The notes below the pieces were generated by a model that saw nothing but the letters and a program-made list of their open reading frames with translations, was not told where the DNA came from and made no database searches. A stretch of 64,000 nt of DNA from Nocardioides mesophilus (GTDB lineage: Bacteria; Actinomycetota; Actinomycetes; Propionibacteriales; Nocardioidaceae). Shown piece by piece: positions 45,608-54,170 of the stretch. Every line of letters begins with the position of its first letter. Position 1 is the first letter of the stretch. The DNA lies in the NCBI RefSeq assembly GCF_014395785.1, contig NZ_CP060713.1:3500501-3564500 (forward strand), read 5' to 3'. The position numbers were made by a program, and so were the translations under genes.

Positions 45608-46160
45608 CCCGGCGGCGCCGTACGTGCATCCGCGGGCGCTCTGCGAGAGCACCGAGGTCGGTGCCCGTACCCGGGTGTGGGCCTTCGCGCACGTCATGGA
45701 GGGGGCGGTGGTGGGGGAGGACTGCAACGTCTGCGACCACGCGTTCATCGAGTCCGGAGCACGGGTCGGCGACCGGGTGACGGTGAAGAACGGCGTCCTG
45801 GTCTGGGACGGCGTGCGGGTCGAGGACGACGTGTTCCTCGGACCGGCGGTGGTCTTCACCAACGACCTGCGACCCCGCGCGCACCTCAAGCGCTCCGGTG
45901 ACGCGTTGACGCCCACGCTGGTGCGCCGGGGCGCGACCCTGGGGGCGAACGTCACGGTGGTGTGCGGGGTGACGATCGGCCGGCACGCGTTCGTGGCGGC
46001 CGGCAGCGTGGTGACCCGCGACGTGCCCGACTTCGCGTTCGTGGCCGGGAACCCGGCCCGCCAGCGCGGCTGGGTGTGCCGCTGCGGTGAGCGCCTCGTC
46101 GACGGCACCACGTGCCCGGCGGGACACCCGGCCGAGGCGTCCCTGACGACCGTGCCGTGA
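45600..46160 (+). CDS. sugar N-acetyltransferase (WbpD/WlbB-like)
   Basis: 186-residue left-handed beta-helix acetyltransferase with hexapeptide repeats from the start (YVHPRALCESTEVGARTRVWAFAHVM), a DHAFIESGARVGDRVTVKNGV run and VFTNDLRPRA, characteristic of the WbpD/WlbB group. The C-terminus has a CXCGERL...CPAGH zinc-ribbon-like tail with three cysteines. It would acetylate the 3-amino group to give UDP-2,3-diacetamido-2,3-dideoxy-glucuronic acid. It overlaps the WbpE-like gene and ends nine bases before a convergent glycosyltransferase. Confidence 0.9.
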   Translation: MSDPAAPYVHPRALCESTEVGARTRVWAFAHVMEGAVVGEDCNVCDHAFIESGARVGDRVTVKNGVLVWDGVRVEDDVFLGPAVVFTNDLRPRAHLKRSGDALTPTLVRRGATLGANVTVVCGVTIGRHAFVAAGSVVTRDVPDFAFVAGNPARQRGWVCRCGERLVDGTTCPAGHPAEASLTTVP

Positions 46161-46168
46161 GCGGGCCG

Positions 46169-47287
46169 CTACCGTCGCGCGGCGGCCAGCTCGGCGTACG
46201 CCGTCTCGGTCGCCGCGACGGCGGTCCGGACGTCGAACCCCTGGCCGCGGGCACGGGCGCGTGCTGCCATCGCCTGCCGGCGGCCGGGATCGCGGGTCAG
46301 GTCGACCAGCGCCGCGGCCAGCGCGTGAGGGTCCCGGGGCTCCAACAGCAGGCCCTCCTGGCCGTCGGTCACGGCGTCCGGGATGCCGCCGACCCGGGTG
46401 GCGACGACCGGCAGCCCGCTGGCCATCGCCTCCATCAGCGCGATCGGGAAGCCTTCGTAGTGCGAGGCCATCACGAAGACGTCGGCGGCGCCGAGCAGGC
46501 GCATCACGTCGTCGCGGTAGCCCTCGATCCGGCAGCGTTCCCCGAGCTCCAGCTCGGCGTGCAGCCGGCGGACCTCGTCCTCGAGCGGGCCCTGGCCGAC
46601 GATCACCAGCCGCAGCCGCGGCTCCTCGGCGAACGCGACGGCCGCGGCGTGCAGCAGGTCGGGGTAACCCTTCTCGTGCCGGAAGTTGGCCACCGTCACC
46701 GCGACCACGTCGTCCGGGCCGGCCCCGAGCTCGCGGCGCAGGGCCTCCCGGTCCGCGCCGGTGCTGACGTCGTCGAGCACGATGCCGTGCACCAGCACGT
46801 CCACGCCGTCGCGCTGCCGGGGCCACATGGACTCGCGGACCCGGGTCGAGACCGCCCACCGGCGCCGGTCGGAGCGGTGCAGCGAGGCGTTCAGGAACCG
46901 GGTGGGCCGGCTGTAGCTGTCCCAGGCGTTGTGCTCGGTCGAGACGAGGGCCGGCCGGGCGTCGCGGGGCAGGGTGCGTACGACGAGCCGGGTCACGCCG
47001 GCCACCAGCGGGGAGTGCAGGTGCACCACGTCGTAGCGCTCCCGGAGCAGGTGCCGCCGCAGCGCCCACGGCCACCAGCGGGGCCGGCCCTCGCCGACGA
47101 GGCAGTGGCTGGGCACGCCGTTGGCCTCCAGGTCGGCGACCAGCGCGGTCTTGTGCGGCAGCACGTAGGCGGCCTCGTAGCGGAACCGCTCGTGGTCCCC
47201 GACGCGGGCAGCGGAGACGAGCAGGCGCTCGGCGCCACCCGCTCCCAGGCCCTTGATCAGCCACAAGACCCGCACCGGTCGATCCAT
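46169..47287 (-). CDS. family 4 glycosyltransferase
   Basis: 372-residue GT-B enzyme. N-terminal RVLWLIKGLGAGGAERLLVSAA, an HLHSPLVAGVTRLVVRTL segment, the mid-domain TVANFRHEKGYPDLLHAAAV and the donor-site MASHYEGFPIALMEAMASGLPVVATRVGG with the EX7E pattern. The only gene in this stretch on the minus strand, divergent from the asparagine synthase by 57 bases. ATG 47287 fits the homology start. Specificity unknown; one of four GT4 enzymes in the locus. Confidence 0.88.
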   Translation of the reverse strand: MDRPVRVLWLIKGLGAGGAERLLVSAARVGDHERFRYEAAYVLPHKTALVADLEANGVPSHCLVGEGRPRWWPWALRRHLLRERYDVVHLHSPLVAGVTRLVVRTLPRDARPALVSTEHNAWDSYSRPTRFLNASLHRSDRRRWAVSTRVRESMWPRQRDGVDVLVHGIVLDDVSTGADREALRRELGAGPDDVVAVTVANFRHEKGYPDLLHAAAVAFAEEPRLRLVIVGQGPLEDEVRRLHAELELGERCRIEGYRDDVMRLLGAADVFVMASHYEGFPIALMEAMASGLPVVATRVGGIPDAVTDGQEGLLLEPRDPHALAAALVDLTRDPGRRQAMAARARARGQGFDVRTAVAATETAYAELAAARR

Positions 47288-47344
47288 GCCGACAGTCTGA
47301 CCGAGGGCGCGCTCGTGCGTGCCCGGTTTCCGAGGAGGTAGCCC

Positions 47345-49285
47345 GTGTGCGGCTTGGCAGGCGTCCTGGACCCGCGAGGGACCGGTGCGGAGCGCCTCGA
47401 GGAGATCGCGGTCGCACTCGGCACGGCGCTGCGGCACCGGGGCCCGGACGGGCACGGCGTCTGGTCCGACGCCGCGGCCGGCGTGGCGCTGGCCCACCGG
47501 CGGCTCTCGATCATCGACGTCTCGGAGCAGGGCAGCCAGCCGATGGTCTCGGCCGACGGCCGCTACGTGCTGGTCTTCAACGGCGAGATCTACAACCACC
47601 CCGAGCTGGCGCAGCGGCTGCGCGGCGACGGCGTCCGGCTCCGCGGGCACAGCGACACCGAGGTGCTGCTGGAGACGATCGCCAGGCGGTCGCTGGCGGA
47701 GGCGCTGGGCGACGCCAACGGCATGTTCGCCCTGGCGCTGTGGGACCGGCGGGAGCGGCGGCTCACCCTGGCACGCGACCGGTTGGGGGAGAAGCCGCTG
47801 TACTACGGCTGGGTCGGCGGCCGCTTCGTGTTCGCCTCCGAGGTCCGCTCGCTCGTGCTGGCGCCCGGCTTCGAGGGCCGCCTGGACGCCGGGGCCCTCG
47901 CGCTGCTGCTGCGGCACTCCTACATCCCGGCGCCGCACACCGTCTACGAGGGTGTCCACAAGCTCCTGCCGGGGCACCTGCTCGACGTGACCTCGGCGGG
48001 CAGCGGGGAGCCGCGGCCGTTCTGGACGCTGGCTCAGGCGGCCACCGCCGGGCGCGCGCACCTGCTGGACGAGACCGACGAGGCGCTGGTCGAGCGCGCG
48101 GAGTCGCTGCTGCAGGACTCGGTGCGCATGCGGATGGTCTCTGATGTGCCCCTGGGTGCGTTCCTCTCCGGCGGCGTCGACTCCTCGCTGGTGGTCGCGC
48201 TGATGCAGTCGGTCGCCGACCAGCCGGTCCGGACCTTCTCGGTCGCGGTGGGCGGGCAGTACGACGAGTCGCAGCACGCCGCCGCCGTGGCCGCCCACCT
48301 GGGCACCCGGCACACCGAGCTGCGGCTGAGCGAGACCGAGGCGCTGACGCAGGCCGTCCGGGTGCCCGCCCTCTACGACGAGCCGTTCGCCGATCCCTCG
48401 GCGCTGCCGACGGCGCTGGTGTGCGCCGCGGCCCGCGAGCACGTGACGGTGTGCCTGACCGGCGACGGCGGGGACGAGGTGATGGCGGGCTACAACCGTT
48501 ACCTGGCAGCGGATCGGGCGCTGTCCCGGGTCGGACGGCTGCCCGCCGGAGTGCGCAGCGGCGTGGCCGGCGCGATCCGGTCCGTCCCCCCGCAGCAGTG
48601 GGACCGGATGGGTGCGCTGCTCCCGGCCCGGCGCCGACCTCCCGACCTCGGCACCAAGCTGCACAAGCTCTCCGGGGTTCTGGGGTCCGCCGACACCCTC
48701 GGGGCCTACCGGTCCCTCACCACGGTCCTCGACCCCGCGGTCCTGCTCCCCGGTGTGCGCGAGCCCGCAACGGCGGCGACCGACCCGTCCGGCCGACCGG
48801 CCGGACTCGACCCGCTGCACCTCATGCTGTTCCTGGACGGCGTGATGACGTTGCCGGACGACATGCTGGTCAAGGTGGACCGGGCGAGCATGGCCGTCTC
48901 GCTGGAGTGCCGGGTGCCGCTGCTGGACCACCGGTTCGTGGAGCTCGCCTGGAGCCTGCCGGCGCGCGCCAAGGTCCGGGACCGGCAGGGCAAGTGGCTG
49001 CTCCGCCAGGTGCTGCACCGGCACGTGCCCCGCGAGCTGCTCGACCGGCCCAAGCAGGGGTTCGACCCGCCGGTGGCGGGCTGGCTGCGGGGTCCGCTGC
49101 GGGACTGGGTCGGCGACCTGTTGTCCCCGGAGCGGCTGCGCCGCCAAGGTCTGCTCGACCCCGCGGCGGTCGCGACGTTGACCGCCGAGCACATGTCCGG
49201 CCGCAGGAACCACGACTACCCGCTGTGGACCCTGCTGATGCTCGAGGGCTGGCTGGAGGGCGAGCGGGTGGTCGCGCCGGCCTGA
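47345..49285 (+). CDS. asnB: asparagine synthase (glutamine-hydrolysing) family amidotransferase
   Basis: 646-residue two-domain enzyme. The class II glutaminase starts with the catalytic cysteine (MCGLAGVLDPRG), continues with LAHRRLSIIDVSEQGSQPM and VFNGEIYNH; the synthetase domain has the ATP PP-loop LGAFLSGGVDSSLVVALM and LTGDGGDEVMAGYNRY. GTG start with GAGGAGG upstream. In polysaccharide loci such enzymes often amidate uronic acids; the WbpA-type route in this window would supply one. An amino-acid or peptide substrate linked to the PqqD/nucleotidyltransferase genes is the alternative. Confidence 0.88.
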   Translation: MCGLAGVLDPRGTGAERLEEIAVALGTALRHRGPDGHGVWSDAAAGVALAHRRLSIIDVSEQGSQPMVSADGRYVLVFNGEIYNHPELAQRLRGDGVRLRGHSDTEVLLETIARRSLAEALGDANGMFALALWDRRERRLTLARDRLGEKPLYYGWVGGRFVFASEVRSLVLAPGFEGRLDAGALALLLRHSYIPAPHTVYEGVHKLLPGHLLDVTSAGSGEPRPFWTLAQAATAGRAHLLDETDEALVERAESLLQDSVRMRMVSDVPLGAFLSGGVDSSLVVALMQSVADQPVRTFSVAVGGQYDESQHAAAVAAHLGTRHTELRLSETEALTQAVRVPALYDEPFADPSALPTALVCAAAREHVTVCLTGDGGDEVMAGYNRYLAADRALSRVGRLPAGVRSGVAGAIRSVPPQQWDRMGALLPARRRPPDLGTKLHKLSGVLGSADTLGAYRSLTTVLDPAVLLPGVREPATAATDPSGRPAGLDPLHLMLFLDGVMTLPDDMLVKVDRASMAVSLECRVPLLDHRFVELAWSLPARAKVRDRQGKWLLRQVLHRHVPRELLDRPKQGFDPPVAGWLRGPLRDWVGDLLSPERLRRQGLLDPAAVATLTAEHMSGRRNHDYPLWTLLMLEGWLEGERVVAPA

Positions 49286-49419
49286 CCGGGCCAGGTCCGG
49301 CGCTGGGCCTGCGCCACCTGACATACGCCCAAACTCGCCAGCGCGCACAGGCGCTTGCAGCGAGAGCGCCCGCCGAGCGGACGCGGTGCTCCGGTCGACA
49401 GCAGACGCGCGAGCAGTCG

Positions 49420-49767
49420 ATGATCCTGGACATGGACCCTTGGCCAACGGAGAAGCTTGCCGACGCCCTTCGCGACGTCCTGGCTCGTGTGTCGGTGGCC
49501 ACGGACTGCTACCAGCCTCTCGACGTCGCCGTCAAAGGACGCACGATCCGGCTCGGCCTCAAGATCTGCAACGACCCGACCACATACGTCGTCATGTTCT
49601 CCCCGGAGGCTCCCTACCTTGGCGCGAGCACCGGGGAGCAGTGCCGGTCTCCCGACGAGTGGGCGAAGGAGGTGTGGTTGATGCTCGACGAAGAGATCGG
49701 CACCCGAAGCGTCGACAACGCCAGGCGCTCCGCCCTGCCAGACGGGTTCGTTCAACTCCACCTGTAG
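49420..49767 (+). CDS. small hypothetical protein
   Basis: 115 residues, not recognised. It starts MILDMDPWPTEKLADALRDVLARV, has a hydrophobic TYVVMFSPEAPYLG strand and an acidic DEWAKEVWLMLDEEIG helix; no signal peptide. Codons such as AAG-CTT, ACA-TAC and GTC-AAA-GGA make it less GC-biased than its neighbours, which hints at separate origin. ATG 49420 or 49432 could be the start; neither has a strong ribosome site. It lies 134 bases after asnB and 33 bases before the end of a convergent epimerase pseudogene. Confidence 0.55.
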   Translation: MILDMDPWPTEKLADALRDVLARVSVATDCYQPLDVAVKGRTIRLGLKICNDPTTYVVMFSPEAPYLGASTGEQCRSPDEWAKEVWLMLDEEIGTRSVDNARRSALPDGFVQLHL

Positions 49768-49800
49768 CGGACCCGCATCAGATGGACGTGGACCCCGGGC

Positions 49801-50741
49801 TCAGCCGGAGACGCCCACCTGCTCACGCTCGAACCACTCGACGGTCGCGCGGACGCCGTCCTCCAGCAATACCGGCTCCACGTCGGGGAAGAGCGCTCGC
49901 AGCCGGGTCGGGTCGGCCTGCGAGTGCGGCACGTCGCCCTCCCGCGTCGGCAGGTCCTCACGCGCGAGCTCGCGGCCCAGGATCCGCTCGAGCAGCGCGA
50001 CGAGCTCGTTCAACGACGTACGGCCCCGAAGGCGAGGTTGACGGGCCGGTCGCTGGTCACGCCCCGCTCCACGGCGTCGGCGATCACCCGGACGACGCTG
50101 CCCACGTAGGTGAAGTCCCGGGTCTGCTCTCCGCCGCCCTGCACCGGCAACGGACGACCGGCCAGGGCCGCGTCGACGAAGGCGGGGATGACCGCGGCGT
50201 AGGCGTGGCCGGCCGGCTGCAACGGCCCGAAGACGTTGAAGAACCGGAACGGCAGCACGTCGAGGCCGTAGCAGTGGTGGTAGGCGATGGCGTAGGCCTC
50301 GGTGGCGAGCTTGCTGACGGCGTAGGGAGACAGTGGCGCGGTCGGCATGTCCTCCTGCTTGGGCATCACCGCACTGGCGCCGTAGACCGAGGACGACGAG
50401 GCGAGCACGACCTGGCGGACGCCGGCGCGCCGCGAGGCCTCCAGAACCTCCAGCGTCCCGGTCGCGTTCGCGTGGTGGCTGGCCAGCGGGTTCGCGACCG
50501 AGCGTGGTACCGACGGGATCGCCGCGAGGTGCACGACGACGTCCGCGCCTCCGAGCGCCGTGTCCAGCATCGGACGGTCGAGGATGCTCGCCTCGAGGAA
50601 CTCCACGTCGCACCCGGACAGGTTCGCCAGCCGACCGCTGGACAGGTCGTCGATCACGACGACTTTGGCGCCGCGCTCGCGCAGCGTCCTCGCAAGATGT
50701 GCGCCGATGAACCCGGCGCCCCCGGTAACCACAGCTCGCAT
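49801..50741 (-). pseudogene. NAD-dependent epimerase, interrupted by a -1 frameshift
   Basis: Reads as a normal extended short-chain dehydrogenase from MRAVVTGGAGFIGAHLARTL through VVLASSSSVYGAS, SPYAVSKLATEAYA (Tyr/Lys motif) and FRFFNVFGPLQ to VNLAFG at residue about 238, then runs into a stop (AVRR). The missing C-terminus (RTSLNELVALLERILGREL ... EWFEREQ) continues in another frame to 49801. The CCCC at 50024-50027 (GGGG in the gene) with one more G would join them into about 313 residues, the normal length. ATG 50741 preferred over GTG 50747. Confidence 0.82.
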
Positions 50742-50873
50742 GTTCACCCGCCGATCCCACTACGGAACTGGCTAGCAGCGAGAGACACGTCTGGGCCATC
50801 TTTGCAGCCACTGGTTCCGTCAGTCGTCGCCGGAGACCTAGCCTCGCTGTGAGATCAGCCGGGGGGGTTGACG
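50742..50873. promoter_or_regulatory. intergenic region upstream of the GT4-glmS operon
   Basis: It holds a 7-base inverted repeat, ACGGAAC (50762-50768) and GTTCCGT (50814-50820), and a possible -10 box TAGCCT at 50839-50844. Beyond this I see nothing definite. Confidence 0.3.
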
Positions 50874-50984
50874 ATGTCTGACGCCGTCGCGAAGACCGCA
50901 CGGGGGGCGAGCCGCCGAACGTCGCACCGGGGCGCGCAATCTTCACGTCCCGGAGGCGACCGGAGGAGAGCCCGATGCGGGTGA
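50874..50984 (+). CDS. possible 36-codon upstream ORF overlapping the glycosyltransferase start
   Basis: An ATG at 50874 follows a run of seven Gs ending five bases earlier, an excellent ribosome site. The frame codes for 36 residues (MSDAVAKTARGASRR..., arginine- and serine-rich) and stops at 50984, ten bases inside the next gene. It could couple translation to the glycosyltransferase or act as a leader. It may also be chance; there is no homology evidence. Confidence 0.25.
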   Translation: MSDAVAKTARGASRRTSHRGAQSSRPGGDRRRARCG

Positions 50985-52123
50985 TGCATGTGATCGACAG
51001 CCTGGGAGCGGGCGGGGCCGAGCAGTCGCTCTTCGAGCTGCTCCCGGGCCTGCGCGCGGCCGGCGTGGAGAGCTCGGTGGTGTGCCTGATCAGGAGGACC
51101 GCCGGCGTGCACGACGCGGTCGTCGAAGCGGGTTACCCCGTGCTGGTCGTCGGGGCCGACCGGATCCGGGCCGTGCGAGCGATCCGCCGGGAGATCCGGC
51201 GCCGTCGCCCGGACATCGTGCACACCTCGGTCTACGAGGCCGACGTGCTCGGCCGGCTGGCGGCAGCCGGCACGCCGGCCAAGGTGCTGACCAGCCTGGT
51301 GAACACCTACGGCTCGATCCGCCTCGCCGACCCGAGCATCGACCGGCGCAAGCTGGCCGCGGCCCGTGCCGTGGAGGGCTTCACCGCCCGCCACCTCACC
51401 GACCGCTTCCACGCCGTCTCCGCGACGGTCAAGGCCTCCGCCGTCACGGAGCTGCGCATCGACCCGGCTGCAGTGACCGTGGTCGAGCGCGGTCGCAACC
51501 TGAGCCGGCTCGGCGAGGCGACGCCGGCACGCCGAGCAGCCGTGCGAGGGCAGCTCGGGCTGCCGGAGAACGCCGAGGTGGTCCTGCACGTCGGGCGCCA
51601 GGATCCACGCAAAGGCCTGCTGACCCTGCTGGAGGCGATGATCGAGCTGGCCCGAGAGCGTCCGCGGCTGGTGCTGCTGCAGGCCGGACGCGAGGGAGCG
51701 GCGACTGACGTCCTGCTGCAGCTGGCCGGCTCGTCCGGCGTCGCGGACCGGCTGCGCTTCCTCGGCCACCGCACCGACATCGGCTCCCTGCTGGCGGCTG
51801 CGGACGTCTTCGCGTTTCCCTCGGTCTCCGAGGGGGGCGGCGGGAGCCTGCTCGAGGCGATGGCGATGAGCGTCCCGGCCGTGACCACCGACATCGCCGC
51901 GATGCTCGACGTCACCGACGGCGGCGAGGGCGTGGCGCTCGTGCCGGTCGGCGACGCGGCCGCGCTGGCCCGGGCGGTCGGCGACTACCTCGACGACCCC
52001 GCACGCGCGGCGGAGCAGGCAGCGCGCGCCCACAAGCTTTTCCTGGACCGGTTCACGCTCGAGCGGAGCGTGGCCGGGATGGTGCAGCTGTTCCGCGACC
52101 TCGCGGCTGAAGGGAGCCACTGA
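50975..52123 (+). CDS. family 4 glycosyltransferase
   Basis: 382-residue GT-B enzyme. Starts RVMHVIDSLGAGGAEQSLFELL, with HTSVYEADVLGRLAA, the central LHVGRQDPRKGLLTLLEAM and the donor-site FPSVSEGGGGSLLEAMAMSVPAVTTDI. GGAGGAG lies upstream of ATG 50975. The stop shares a base with the glmS start (TGATG), so sugar transfer and amino-sugar supply are co-expressed. Donor and acceptor unknown. Confidence 0.88.
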   Translation: MRVMHVIDSLGAGGAEQSLFELLPGLRAAGVESSVVCLIRRTAGVHDAVVEAGYPVLVVGADRIRAVRAIRREIRRRRPDIVHTSVYEADVLGRLAAAGTPAKVLTSLVNTYGSIRLADPSIDRRKLAAARAVEGFTARHLTDRFHAVSATVKASAVTELRIDPAAVTVVERGRNLSRLGEATPARRAAVRGQLGLPENAEVVLHVGRQDPRKGLLTLLEAMIELARERPRLVLLQAGREGAATDVLLQLAGSSGVADRLRFLGHRTDIGSLLAAADVFAFPSVSEGGGGSLLEAMAMSVPAVTTDIAAMLDVTDGGEGVALVPVGDAAALARAVGDYLDDPARAAEQAARAHKLFLDRFTLERSVAGMVQLFRDLAAEGSH

Positions 52124-53994
52124 TGTGCGGCATTGTCGGGTACGTCGGCCGGAGGCCGGTCACACCGCTCCTGCTGGAGGGGCTGGGTCGCCTGGAGTAC
52201 CGCGGCTACGACTCCGCCGGGGTCGCGGTGCTCGAGCAGGACGGTGCGGAGCCCGCCAGCCTGCTGGTGCACAAGGTGGCCGGGCGGGTGCGTGACCTCG
52301 CCGCAGCACTGCCGGTGCCCGCCGGGCCCGCGGACCAGGACACCGCCGACGCCGCCGGGTCCTGCCGCGTCGGCATCGGCCACACCCGGTGGGCCACGCA
52401 CGGCGCACCCACCGACGCGAACGCGCACCCGCACGTCAGCCACGACGGTCACGTCGCGGTGGTGCACAACGGCATCGTGGACAACGCCGCCGCGCTGCGC
52501 GCCGAGCTGCAGGCGGCCGGCGTGGAGCTCCGGTCCGAGACCGACACCGAGGTGCTGGCCCATCTCGTCGCGCAGTGCCACACGGGCTCGCTGGAGGAGG
52601 CCGTGCTGGAGGCGCTGTCCCGCGTGCAGGGCACTTACGGCCTGGCGGTCATCGACGTCCGGCACCCGGACCGCCTCGTCGTCGCCCGCAACGGCAGCCC
52701 GCTGATCATCGGCATCGGCGACGGCGAGATGCACGTGGCCAGCGACGTCTCCGCCTTGGTGCGCTACACCCGGCAGGTCGTGCACGTCGACGACGGCGAG
52801 CTCGCGACGCTGACCGCCGACGGCTTCCGCACCTTCACCCGCGACGTGCCCTCCACCGGCAAGCAGGCGGTGACCGTCGAGTGGGAGGACGTCGACTTCG
52901 ACCAGGGCGACCACGACCACTTCATGGTCAAGGAGATCCACGAGCAGCCCGAGGCGGTACGGCGCTGCCTGCGCGGACGTCTCGACGAACGCTTCCACAC
53001 CGCCCACCTCGGCGGCCTCGAGCTCGACGCCCGGGAGATGCGGGCGATCCGGAGGGTGAAGATCCTCGGTTGCGGCTCCGCCTACTACGCCGGCCAGCTC
53101 GGCGCGCAGCTCATCGAGGAGGTGGCGCGGATCCCCGCGGACGCCGAGCCGGCCTCGGAGTTCCGCTACCGCAACCCGGTGATCGACCCCGAGACGCTCT
53201 ACGTCGCGGTGAGCCAGTCCGGCGAGACCTACGACACCCTGGCCGCGGTCCAGGAGATCAAGCGCAAGGGCGGCCGGGTGATCGGCCTGGTGAACGTGGT
53301 CGGTTCGACGATCGCCCGCGAGTGCTGCGGAGGGATCTACCTGCACGCCGGTCCGGAGGTGGCGGTCGCCTCCACCAAGGCGCTGACCAACATGAGCGTG
53401 GGTTTCGCCCTGCTGGGCATCCACCTGGGACGGATCCGGGACCTGTCGCCGGCGAACGGGCAGCGGCTCCTCGACGGGCTCGCGGCGCTGCCCGCGCAGA
53501 TCGAGGAGGTCTTCGAGAGCCGGCCCAAGATCGCCGACGCGGCCGGCTGGCTGGCCACCGCCTCCAGCCTTTTCTTCGTGGGCCGGGTGCGGGGCTTCCC
53601 GGTGGCCCGGGAGGGCGCGCAGAAGCTCAAGGAGGTCTCCTACCTGCACGCGGAGGCCTACCAGACCTCCGAGCTCAAGCACGGCCCGCTGGCGCTGATC
53701 TCCCCGGAGCTGCCGACGGTGGCGATCGTGCCCGACGACGAGCTGCTCGACCGCAATCTGACCGCGCTGCACGAGATCGGGGCGCGCTCGGGACCGTTGA
53801 TGGTGATCACCCACCAGGGCGTCGACGTGGGAGAGCTGGCGACCAGCGTCATCGAGGTGCCTCGCAACGAGCCGGAGCTCGACCCGATCCTGCTGACCAT
53901 CCCGCTGCAGCTGCTCGCCTACGAGGTCTCGGTGCAGCTCGGTCGCGACATCGACAAGCCGCGCAACCTGGCCAAGAGCGTCACCGTGGAGTGA
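52123..53994 (+). CDS. glmS: glutamine--fructose-6-phosphate aminotransferase
   Basis: 623 residues, full length. It makes glucosamine-6-phosphate, the source of UDP-GlcNAc. The glutaminase begins MCGIVGYVGRR with the catalytic cysteine and contains GIGHTRWATHGAP; the isomerase half has two SIS domains (LGCGSAYYAGQLGAQ, VSQSGETYDTLAAVQ, VSYLHAEAYQTSELKHGPLAL) and ends KPRNLAKSVTVE, the conserved C-terminal tail. Both sugar pathways in this locus start from UDP-GlcNAc, which explains its presence; whether this is the only glmS in the genome cannot be told. Confidence 0.96.
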   Translation: MCGIVGYVGRRPVTPLLLEGLGRLEYRGYDSAGVAVLEQDGAEPASLLVHKVAGRVRDLAAALPVPAGPADQDTADAAGSCRVGIGHTRWATHGAPTDANAHPHVSHDGHVAVVHNGIVDNAAALRAELQAAGVELRSETDTEVLAHLVAQCHTGSLEEAVLEALSRVQGTYGLAVIDVRHPDRLVVARNGSPLIIGIGDGEMHVASDVSALVRYTRQVVHVDDGELATLTADGFRTFTRDVPSTGKQAVTVEWEDVDFDQGDHDHFMVKEIHEQPEAVRRCLRGRLDERFHTAHLGGLELDAREMRAIRRVKILGCGSAYYAGQLGAQLIEEVARIPADAEPASEFRYRNPVIDPETLYVAVSQSGETYDTLAAVQEIKRKGGRVIGLVNVVGSTIARECCGGIYLHAGPEVAVASTKALTNMSVGFALLGIHLGRIRDLSPANGQRLLDGLAALPAQIEEVFESRPKIADAAGWLATASSLFFVGRVRGFPVAREGAQKLKEVSYLHAEAYQTSELKHGPLALISPELPTVAIVPDDELLDRNLTALHEIGARSGPLMVITHQGVDVGELATSVIEVPRNEPELDPILLTIPLQLLAYEVSVQLGRDIDKPRNLAKSVTVE

Positions 53995-54059
53995 GCCGCG
54001 TGGGCCGCCGGGCGAGGTGGCGGCACGTGAAGTCATCGGTGGCAACGGCGATTGGGCAA

Positions 54060-54116
54060 GGATTCCGTTCCGTAGCCCGCGAGGGACTACCGAATCAGTT
54101 GCAGTCTGGTTAGGCT
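54060..54116 (+). promoter_or_regulatory. candidate operator and -10 box upstream of the aldehyde dehydrogenase
   Basis: GATTCCG (54061-54067) and CCGAATC (54090-54096) repeat the arms found upstream of potD with the same 29-base spacing. TAGGCT at 54111-54116 is a possible -10 box, which would place the second arm over the -35 region and suit repression. The remaining bases of the 53995-54170 gap show nothing else. Confidence 0.42.
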
Positions 54117-54170
54117 CGGGCTCGCCGGGACGCCCGGCCGAGACGACGTACGAGCAGGGGACGGAGCGCC

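Noticed and set aside
25987-50027. Classical homopolymer phase variation at the three frameshift sites
   Set aside because: Runs of three to five G are too short to be strongly mutable; fixed mutation or sequencing error fits better, so I only keep switching as a possibility.
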